In this document: one piece after another, positions 8,601-13,497 of the stretch
Layout of the letters: every line of letters starts with the position of its first letter
Position numbering within the stretch: position 1 is the stretch's first letter
Assembly (NCBI GenBank): GCA_033722075.1
Contig: JAWVZU010000083.1
Coordinates: 1-13,497 of the forward strand
Direction: 5' to 3'
Origin: JAWVZU01 sp033722075
Lineage (GTDB): Bacteria > Pseudomonadota > Gammaproteobacteria > Xanthomonadales > SZUA-38
Length of the DNA: 13,497 nt
Translations under genes and position numbers: made by a program
The notes under the pieces: generated by a model
The model's input: only the letters and a program-made list of their open reading frames with translations
Told to the model about the DNA's origin: nothing
Databases searched by the model: none

Positions 8601-10956
8601 GGATTTCGACCGGCGCACCGGCGACATGCACCTGGAAGCAGCCCTCGATGGCGAAGTCGGCGCATGGGTCCGCCGGGAAAAGTGTCGAGCCGCTGGTTAC
8701 GATGCGGAACGGATCCTGCAGCGTCCTGCCCTCGCCCCGCCAGTGGATCTGGATATTCTCGACTTCCTGGAGCGGAATCAGACGGGCGACCCCATCCGTC
8801 GCGGGTGGGGCAAAATAGAACAACCCGGCCTGGATCGCCGCGACCTGATTGCCCTCGGCGTCGAAGAATTCAGGCTGGAAAGTGATGTCATCCATCTTGG
8901 CGCCCGGTGGGGGCGGAACCGCCTCGCCGACGGTCCACGCGCTGATCTGGAACCACACACCGTCGGTGGTCAGGCGCCCGACGAATCCGTCGTCGCCGCC
9001 AAAGCCATTGGCTGTCTGCTCTTCCCCGAAGACCGCGAGTTCCTGGAAAACACCGGTGACATAGAGTCCCTGATTCCCGTCAAAGACGATGTCGGACGCG
9101 CTGTCACAGCCTGATCCGCCGGCCCGGCCGGGGACGCCGTCGGTGGCGTCGTAGAAATCGCCGCCGCTGGCCCAGATCCAGTTGCCGTCCGAGGTCAAGG
9201 CGGCCGCAAAGATATCCGTGGCGCCGCAACTGGTTGCACCGGATGTCGTAGCCGTCAGGATGCCGCCATCGCCATTGAAGAAGGTGACGGTGTTGGCAAA
9301 GCGTCCCGCCGTATAGACGTTGCCGGCGTCATCCGTCGTAACGCCGAACGCCGAGTTCCAGCCGCCCGAATCCTCGGCGAACGCCTCGATCCACTGGCAG
9401 CTGGCCAGGTTCGAGCCGGAGAGTTTGGCGACGAAGGCCGCCGGGTTGCTGGTACCTGCAGAGCAGTAATTGCTCGCGGCCGTCAGTTCGCCCGCGAGGT
9501 AGAGTGAGCTGGTGTTCGAGGTCAGGTGCAGATCGTTGACTTCGACTTCTTCCGGCAGCTGAACCGGGCTTCCGAAGGAAACATCGCCCGCGCCGCCCAG
9601 GGTGTTGCTGACGAGCCCCACAAACGGTGTGGCCGGCCCGATGGCCTTGACCTCTACCGCGTCGAAATGCCAGTAGTCGAAGTTGTTACAACAGCTTGCA
9701 GTCAGGCGGAAACGAACCTGGAAGTCGGCGTGGAACGCATTGGCCGGGAGGATATAGGTCCGATCGAAGGTCGGATTGTCATTCTCGTTGGTGTTGCCGC
9801 GGAACAGTTCCAGCTGCTGCCACTGGTTGTCGGAGTTTCTGAAGGCGACCTGGAAATCGTCGCCCGGATCCGGGTTTTCGGAGGGCGGATTGTAGTTGTC
9901 GGCGCCGGGCCTGACGATGACGCGAAGGCTCGCGAACTGGTAGCCGGTGAAGTCGAAATTGTTGTCCAGAACGATGTTGAGGGCACCGGCGCCGTGAACA
10001 TAGATCTCACCATCGGTGCCGCCATTCGGAAAGGAGATCCCCGAGCGCGACGGATCAGAACGTGAATAACGCGTGGGCACGGTGGTACTGCCACCGTTGA
10101 AAAAGTCGCTGACGAGGGTCTGCAGGCCAGCCGGGGTCAGTTCGCCGTGGATGAAAAGCCGCCCATCGCCGGCAGCCTCCATGTCCCTGATCCGTTCGAC
10201 CGAGGAAGAGGAACCGGCGCGATTGACCGCATACTGCCACTCACCGGCGGTATTGAGTCGGCCGAGGAAGATATCCGAGTTGACCGCGTTGCAGCCGGAA
10301 ACCGACGAAGCCAGGGTCCCGCCGTCATTCAGACTGTTCCCATAGTCGATGGTGCAATTGTGGGAACCGCCGACAAACACGGAACTCGGCTCGGGCGGAA
10401 CGACCGCGTTGTTGCCCGGCACGATTTCCACGGCCGAACCGTAGTCATCCTCGGCGCCACCGAAATCGGTCGCCCACTGCCATTCCCCGTTGTTCGAGAT
10501 GCGGGCGATGAAGCCGTCGGTCCTGCTCAGACTCGCCGCGACACCGTTGCGCCCGGACGACAGGGCGGTCTCACCAAAGAAGGCCGTCCCGAAGAAATGT
10601 CCGGTAATGTAAACGTTCTCGGTTTCGTCCAGCGCCAGATCGACGACCCGATCGCGCGAATCGCCACCCGCGGTGGCCACCCACAGGACCGTGCCGCCGG
10701 GCGAAAGCTTGGCGACATAGATGTCCTCGATGCCATTCGAATTGAGCTGCAGCGCATCCGCCATGGCCAGCCCTTCGAAGCTGCCGGCCACGTAGATATT
10801 GCCGCTGGGGCCAATCTTGACGACGGACGCGTTGTCGGCGAGCTGTCCTCCGATCGCGACCGGCCAATTGGCCTGGCTGTCGGCATGCCAGAGCCCGGCA
10901 ACCAGGGCGCCAACCAGGAGAAAAAGACGTTTGTCGAACATCATGGACAGCCTCAT
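2656..10956 (-). CDS. Giant exported protein: inserted beta-propeller plus TcA-like coiled-coil channel region
   Basis: A 2766-residue protein with a Sec signal peptide, likely cleaved after DSQA (residue 29). Residues ~30-675 form seven SBBP-like propeller units (GNIYVAGSF-type strand, then DIYVAKLSPGG-type strand); the fourth is split by a jelly-roll-like domain at ~286-437. Residues ~690-1578 are beta-rich and unrecognised. Two EF-hand-like loops lie at 1382-1393 and 1770-1781. From ~1579 much of the protein is helical. Residues 2173-2442 make a long helix, a Gly-rich hydrophobic tip (2264-2290) and a second long helix ending in an aromatic segment. A beta-rich tail runs to 2766. The order of elements in 2173-2766 resembles the pore-forming and C-terminal part of Tc-toxin TcA; this is a remote-homology inference. 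Start: ATG at 10956 overlaps the upstream stop (ATGA), but ATG at 10944, with GAGG 6 nt upstream, is equally plausible and keeps the signal peptide. Function is unknown; a secreted channel, adhesin or surface scaffold are all possible. Confidence 0.9.
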   Translation of the reverse strand: MRLSMMFDKRLFLLVGALVAGLWHADSQANWPVAIGGQLADNASVVKIGPSGNIYVAGSFEGLAMADALQLNSNGIEDIYVAKLSPGGTVLWVATAGGDSRDRVVDLALDETENVYITGHFFGTAFFGETALSSGRNGVAASLSRTDGFIARISNNGEWQWATDFGGAEDDYGSAVEIVPGNNAVVPPEPSSVFVGGSHNCTIDYGNSLNDGGTLASSVSGCNAVNSDIFLGRLNTAGEWQYAVNRAGSSSSVERIRDMEAAGDGRLFIHGELTPAGLQTLVSDFFNGGSTTVPTRYSRSDPSRSGISFPNGGTDGEIYVHGAGALNIVLDNNFDFTGYQFASLRVIVRPGADNYNPPSENPDPGDDFQVAFRNSDNQWQQLELFRGNTNENDNPTFDRTYILPANAFHADFQVRFRLTASCCNNFDYWHFDAVEVKAIGPATPFVGLVSNTLGGAGDVSFGSPVQLPEEVEVNDLHLTSNTSSLYLAGELTAASNYCSAGTSNPAAFVAKLSGSNLASCQWIEAFAEDSGGWNSAFGVTTDDAGNVYTAGRFANTVTFFNGDGGILTATTSGATSCGATDIFAAALTSDGNWIWASGGDFYDATDGVPGRAGGSGCDSASDIVFDGNQGLYVTGVFQELAVFGEEQTANGFGGDDGFVGRLTTDGVWFQISAWTVGEAVPPPPGAKMDDITFQPEFFDAEGNQVAAIQAGLFYFAPPATDGVARLIPLQEVENIQIHWRGEGRTLQDPFRIVTSGSTLFPADPCADFAIEGCFQVHVAGAPVEIQPPDMSVSFLRIVVPASGSNAAVNANVFEASTSGFSTLLYADGPTPDDTAFEGFVQVIRTVPPAAAPLFQRSVSAEIGKKILDPYHNEGGRSGYVLNETAFYDGSGPNAAYDRSGRTGIIVPVNRLLSTRSQDADKELVVAWYRRKATGVYWPEKPVSYETFWPLDPDLIVIASQEGGENLGQEPLDPLVFTEAMIYQQPDPDLAGYNPNDEHAFFAPSQTGTGLEAIFALRSDFGSNLDGEINAASDPYVIVKYRNANTGEWQYRVYEVQATGAGFNRFRFDGVAGSPVAPPYPVSLLPGCAESNVVGQATTDPQPPAPFFQDYKNQLWGTSAGSGQVRYFYPLQAGFFVDLDNDDVNDVSTGDCYPWLARLSVALGGAGGPSEPIRVSYDIVWPDSAPQLIPGETLLAPKRGLPDIVNQAAVQIAFDQFKDENPGAEPAEALAQLIDPLNPRFVSLEALPEGVASELDIETGGRIIISNSSGTTKLPVSIRDRLRYDSLNGRLSFKGIFDESGAGEPLLLLNVMSIREANILLDLDESNSSAWRTAIQALFRLTRNPNGVEFICTSSSVDPDSGERVCDSSRDITDSDVLVGVQDSNGDGVLEPFEAVGVRPALTAGFAQGSGFMTLVFNNDPSLNPLPVSLQVIRVDCLQSPPPPTPPEDADILSVYQGQLQVLAPENIFDEQLVLRHSGDFGGNPDALEFEWYYHPDIDGTPPEPLPSPETGQLSGWIQFPVGDGMGVNEISIEGANIQTLSDNWYVARYRGLGLCQNTTEWSIFAGQPGGTPLEPRAQLAEGWVKRVIKRLNPFEARVQDFAQAATNNFASMLVQLGERFEGPIALNNDPENLNSFGLIEAYTTVFRRAMTLSVDGTPPVNFDPANNAILLVASRLVDFYTLLGNEAYSDAQDPTIGITTQRQGIDSLAPTIFNFQNQVPSVLEEELVLMRGRDDSNGPVAASPVYNRFFWNFTTGDGEVAYQSTYNISDQNVDGVIDEFDARILYPQGHGDAWGHYLTALDIYYDLLRHPFFTWNPRAEAITVAGAPITVDFMDERQFAETAVAKARTGAEIVDLTYRSAYVEDPAGQWQGYKDIDPERAWGLAEWGRRAGQGAYLDWVMGNSILQVEEPDPTKVGIQRVDRSTVTELAEIQAHHQAIQSQVDEADQGLNPLGLAEGVVPFDIDPSQVDDGVTHFEQVFERAETALTNAVQVWDFANSLNQMLRRNQNTVDDLAQNSRATEVDFKNRLIETFGYPYADDIGPGGLYPAGYDGPDLYHYMFVDVNALEGTAFDLDGCPENATDCDPSPLQPATIRRFSGNYTPTTAGFNFFQILGEDEDLNCGEAPLGDGCALGEITSGDLLQVEYTVQDSELSGFSFVKPPEWTSQRRAPGKLQEILSELFSARIAMQRAFREYENLRRDVTDQIDTIQATFDIRQEQIQIANETRKELNQLTITSQVFQNTAIAVRRVGNIVENGFKTAEECVPDTFVAGFSNGGDIFAGVSCAVKGGGYAATAISDAIADGLDIVANATEAAKEDVSLQSGIESQVQDARLELFNLKGELDQLLRKEPLLRADIFAKAQTILDLRGKYFAALAEGQRTLQQLVSFRKNGAAAIQEYRYQDMAFRIFRNDALQKYRASYDLAARFVYLAATAYDYETNLLGTNAQAGQNFLTDIVRERSLGQILDGKPVPGSRGLADPMGRMEANFSVLKGQMGFNNPQTETNRFSLRRELFRISDAPSSDAAWRDILEQARIDNLFELQEFRRFARPFAPESAGPQPAIVIRFPTTVTFGLNYFGWELGPGDSTYDPTQFATKVRSAGVWFDNYDSLPLSNTPRVYLFPTGADVLRSRDPFDFETREWNVIDQRIPVPFQIGSQDLSNESWIPGVDSLIGDGTEIRRFSRFRAFHFSEPFDASQVISDSRLIGRSVWNREWMMIIPGETLLFDPDEGLDTFINGVTVPGSDDRDGQGVRDILLFFQTYAYSGN
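2661..2665 (-). promoter_or_regulatory. Ribosome-binding site fixing the start of the propeller gene
   Basis: GGGGA on the minus strand lies 7 nt before the ATG at 2653. The upstream in-frame TTG at 2659, which overlaps the stop of the giant gene, would have a spacing of only 1 nt, so the ATG is preferred. The site lies inside the last codons of the upstream gene, which fits translational coupling. Confidence 0.65.
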
Positions 10957-12698
10957 TGGTTCAGCACCGATACGGTCGAGATGCGTTCCAGACGAAAGGT
11001 CCCGGCCACGAAGATCGGATTGCGGTGCAGCCCCAGGATCGTTTCCTGGAAGGTGCCCGCAATGAACTCGCTCAGGTAGGCCGGATCATTCGAGCCGCTC
11101 GGATCTTCGGCAGCGAAAGTGAGTGTGACTTCGCGCGACAGATCCTGCGCTTCGGCCACTTCATTAAGGAATTGCGGATCGAGATTGTCGTGATCCGGAT
11201 GGTAGCGATGGAAGAACGGATTCGTCGGATGGTCGAAAGGGACCTCGATGACGACCGAGACCTGTCCGTTCGGGCCGACGCTCCCGGTCATGTCCAGGGT
11301 GTCCCCGGGAAAATCATAGGTGACGGTGCTGTAGCGGATGCCGACCGGCTGCCCTTCCCGCACCGCCGCGCCACTGAAGTTGGGAATGAGCTCATCGCGG
11401 GTCAGGAGCACGAACCGTCCGGGTTCGTCCACCACCTGGAATTCCGGGTTGACCGGGGACGGGGCGTAGACACCGTCCTGCCACATCTTGATCACTTCCT
11501 TGAGAAACTTGACCTCACCGGCCTGGTCCACATGGAGCATGACTCGCATCGGGAACGGATGGTTGGTCGGCAGCGGTGTCGTGCCGGCGAGCTGGGATTC
11601 GCTCACCTGATTGACCAGAACGGTTCCGATCCACAGGCCTGCAAAGGGATCCATCACGGCTTTGGGGCCGCGCGCTCCGTTCTTGGCCGTCGCCAGAATG
11701 ACCGGCTGAATCGTGTCACCGGCCACGAAGATTCTCTGGCGCACACCCATGCCATTGTCGATTTCGAGAATCTCTTCCTGGTGGGTCTCCGTGAAATCTC
11801 GCCGCTGGATCCCAAGATTCAGCAATGAATCCCCGTCCGGCGGCACGGCGACCGCCAGAACCTCGGGCAACAGTGGAAAGCCGATCTCCTGAGTCTCGGG
11901 ATCGACCAGTTCGAAAACCAGCGGCACCCGCTCGCTGCTGATGCGTCGGACGAAGAAATCGGTGGGCAGGTCCGTGTTGTTGAAAAGCGCGATCTGTGCC
12001 TCGTTCAGCGCAGCCCCGTAATCCAGCTCGACCTGGGATTCCAGCGAGACCTGCAACGGCCCCTGGTAGTTGGACGCGCCGGACGTGAAGACCCAATACG
12101 CTCGGCCTTCCTCAATGGCCGTGCTCGCGGGAATCAGATCCCAGACACCGTCTTCGCCCAGGGCGTAGACCGGTTGCCCCACATGCGCCGGCGATGGCGC
12201 GAAGAATTCGCTGAAAGTCGGTGGATTGGTGCTGGTGACCGGGAAACCGGTCAGGGTGAATCCACTGGAAAGCCAGCTGCGCGACCGGACCACCGGGGTG
12301 CCGGTGATGCTCAGCGTAACGGGAGACTGGGAATCGAGGTCGACCAGGTAGGCCTGATTGGCGGTCACGGTAAACAGCGTGGACAGAAAGGCCTCCGGAC
12401 GGGGCTCCGGAAAATAGCCGAACCAGCCGTTGATCTCGAGCAGGCCTTCCGCCGGATCCTGGATGAAATCCACCCCGGGCGTTTCCGGGAACCAGCGCCA
12501 GACGCTGGCCACGGGGATGCCGGAAAAGACCGACTCGATGTCCTGGTCTTCGGGTTGGACTTCGACATAGATTGCGTTCCAGCCCGGCTGGAGCTCAATG
12601 GTCTGGGTCAGCCGGGCCTGTGCCAGCGCCGTATCGGCCAGCATGACTGCCAGCAGTCCGCCCAGTGCCCAATTTGCGAGTGATCGCAGCCTCATCAT
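10953..12698 (-). CDS. Exported two-part beta protein with duplicated GW modules
   Basis: A 581-residue protein I cannot assign to a named family. A signal peptide (MMRLRS, then a hydrophobic core ending ADTALA, residue 26) is followed by two related modules. The first (about 31-120) has LQPGWNAIYVEV, VWRWF and QAYLVDL. The second (about 140-205) has GFTLTGFPV, VYALGEDGVW and RAYWVF. After a linker beta region, residues ~350-575 look like one long antiparallel beta domain, starting GLWIGTV and ending FVAGTFRLERIS. The GxWxG start recalls calycin-type barrels, which is only a guess. A His/Asp-rich segment, RYHPDHDNLD, lies at 498-507 and may bind metal. The gene begins 9 bp after the parvulin-like gene and its stop overlaps the giant gene's ATG (ATGA), so translational coupling is likely. 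GGAG at 12702-12705 is 3 nt from the first ATG and 6 nt from the second (12695), which may be the true start. Confidence 0.88.
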   Translation of the reverse strand: MMRLRSLANWALGGLLAVMLADTALAQARLTQTIELQPGWNAIYVEVQPEDQDIESVFSGIPVASVWRWFPETPGVDFIQDPAEGLLEINGWFGYFPEPRPEAFLSTLFTVTANQAYLVDLDSQSPVTLSITGTPVVRSRSWLSSGFTLTGFPVTSTNPPTFSEFFAPSPAHVGQPVYALGEDGVWDLIPASTAIEEGRAYWVFTSGASNYQGPLQVSLESQVELDYGAALNEAQIALFNNTDLPTDFFVRRISSERVPLVFELVDPETQEIGFPLLPEVLAVAVPPDGDSLLNLGIQRRDFTETHQEEILEIDNGMGVRQRIFVAGDTIQPVILATAKNGARGPKAVMDPFAGLWIGTVLVNQVSESQLAGTTPLPTNHPFPMRVMLHVDQAGEVKFLKEVIKMWQDGVYAPSPVNPEFQVVDEPGRFVLLTRDELIPNFSGAAVREGQPVGIRYSTVTYDFPGDTLDMTGSVGPNGQVSVVIEVPFDHPTNPFFHRYHPDHDNLDPQFLNEVAEAQDLSREVTLTFAAEDPSGSNDPAYLSEFIAGTFQETILGLHRNPIFVAGTFRLERISTVSVLNQ

Positions 12699-12707
12699 GC
12701 TCTCCGT

Positions 12708-13497
12708 CTATCCTTTGTCCGGCAGCGCCGGCGGTCGATTATTTTCGGCGACCCGCGCCGCATCGGGCGGCTCCGCTCGCGTGAGCGCGAGATCGTTGAT
12801 CTCGACCTTGGCCCCACCGCTGAAATCATCCAGCAGCTGCTGTCGCGCCTCGCGTTGTTTCTCGGTCAGCAGCGCGCGCCGGATACCGGCTTCCAGCTTC
12901 GAATAATCGCGGTCTCCACCGGAATCCACGGCCATCAGTCGGACCAGGTAGAAGCCGTCATCGGTCTCGATGATGTCCGATACGGCACCGACCTCGGGCA
13001 GTTCGAACAGTGCGTTGACGACCTTCGGACCCCATTTGTATCGGTCCGGTTGTTCCGTGCTCAGCCAACCGATGGCGCCGCCGACGTAGCGGGAAGCCTG
13101 GTCTTCCGAGTTTTCCAGAGCCAGATGACCGAAGTGGGTGATGTCATCGAGCTCTGCAGCCTTTTTCCGAACCGTCTCGAGCCGGCCCAGGGTTTCATTC
13201 TTGTCCCGTTGCCGCGACGCAAAGATGATCGCCGCTCTACGCCGCTCGGGTCGCTCGTAGCGCTGGGCATTGGCCTCGTAGTAACTCCTGACTTCTTCAT
13301 CGGTCACCTCGACCGCTTCCAGTCGCTCATCCAGCAACTGGTCACGCAGCCGGTTGGCGAGCATCCGGCGATAGGCCCTGCGCACCTCCGGATCCTCATC
13401 CATGCCCTGCTCGAGCGCGGCCTGCAGCAGGCGTTCTTCCGTGATGATCGCATCGAGCAATTCCCGTCGCTGTTCTTCGGTGCGGAACTGCCCGGGC
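12708..13497 (-). CDS. Parvulin-like (PpiC/SurA-type) folding factor, 3' part
   Basis: The C-terminal 262 residues of a peptidyl-prolyl isomerase-like protein; the reading frame stays open to the window edge, so the N-terminus, and any signal peptide, is outside. A SurA-like helical part (RTEEQRRELLDAIITEERLL, then VTDEEVRSYYEANAQRY) leads into a parvulin-like domain at about 85-190 of the visible part, recognised by YVGGAIGWL, then ALFELPEVGAVSDII and GFYLVRL. Relatives act in the periplasm as chaperones for exported and outer-membrane proteins. The two histidines expected in active parvulins appear to be replaced: the RARHILV-type strand reads RRAAIIFA, and the G-x-H-I-I strand reads GFYLV. 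This suggests a chaperone with weak or no isomerase activity. It ends in a low-complexity Pro/Ala tail. Its place as an upstream gene of an operon for three exported proteins suggests it helps fold them (inference). Confidence 0.85.
   Translation of the reverse strand, partial: PGQFRTEEQRRELLDAIITEERLLQAALEQGMDEDPEVRRAYRRMLANRLRDQLLDERLEAVEVTDEEVRSYYEANAQRYERPERRRAAIIFASRQRDKNETLGRLETVRKKAAELDDITHFGHLALENSEDQASRYVGGAIGWLSTEQPDRYKWGPKVVNALFELPEVGAVSDIIETDDGFYLVRLMAVDSGGDRDYSKLEAGIRRALLTEKQREARQQLLDDFSGGAKVEINDLALTRAEPPDAARVAENNRPPALPDKG

Noticed and set aside
7810..9114. A 434-codon open frame on the plus strand
   Set aside because: It is antisense to the giant gene, with no recognisable domain and the same low-stop bias from GC-rich codons.
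389..10956. Autotransporter, type IX secretion signal or RHS toxin for the large exported proteins
   Set aside because: The giant protein ends in QTYAYSGN and the propeller protein in GGGFE. I see neither a C-terminal outer-membrane barrel strand pattern nor a type IX sorting domain, and no RHS/YD repeats.
10147..11828. Overlapping plus-strand frames of 290-310 codons
   Set aside because: They are antisense to the N-terminus of the giant gene and the C-terminus of the 581-residue gene, and show no family signature.
1..13497. Insertion sequences, CRISPR arrays, tRNA or rRNA genes
   Set aside because: No transposase-like frame, no regularly spaced direct repeats and no tRNA/rRNA-like sequence were seen; the only non-coding gap is 263-388.

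Overview
This is a GC-rich chromosomal window in which every supported gene lies on the minus strand, so transcription runs from the right edge to the left. The codon pattern, the TrpG/PabA sequence, the SurA/PpiC-type protein and the Sec signal peptides suit a Gram-negative proteobacterium. A marine or environmental gammaproteobacterium is my best guess, but nothing in the window proves a taxon. I see no mobile element, tRNA, rRNA or CRISPR array.

Layout in transcription order: (1) 13497-12708, the 3' part of a parvulin-like (PpiC/SurA-type) folding factor, cut by the window edge; (2) 12698-10953, a 581-residue exported protein with two N-terminal GW modules and a C-terminal beta domain; (3) 10956-2656, a 2766-residue exported protein; (4) 2653-389, a 754-residue exported protein with two Calx-beta domains and a seven-repeat YVTN/lactonase-like propeller; (5) a GC-rich hairpin at 355-380 and a probable sigma70 promoter at 325-353; (6) 262-1, the 5' part of a glutamine amidotransferase of the TrpG/PabA type, cut by the left edge. 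Genes 1-4 are separated by 9 bp, a 4-bp overlap and 2 bp, so they very likely form one operon. Gene 6 looks like a separate unit.

The most interesting element is the giant protein. Its N-terminus is a seven-unit SBBP-like propeller with a jelly-roll-like domain inserted in the fourth unit. A long unrecognised beta-rich region follows. The last ~1190 residues start helical and then form a long coiled-coil hairpin with a Gly-rich hydrophobic tip, an aromatic helix and a beta-rich tail. The order and local residue patterns of the last ~590 residues resemble the pore-forming and C-terminal part of the TcA subunit of Tc (ABC) toxins. Unlike typical TcA, this protein has a Sec signal peptide, and no TcB/TcC (RHS) partner is visible.

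Working model (inference): an operon for a calcium-rich extracellular or cell-surface assembly. A giant channel-like or shell-like protein is made with two smaller exported beta proteins and a periplasmic folding helper. Whether it is a toxin translocon, a secretion or adhesion device or a structural surface complex cannot be decided from this sequence.
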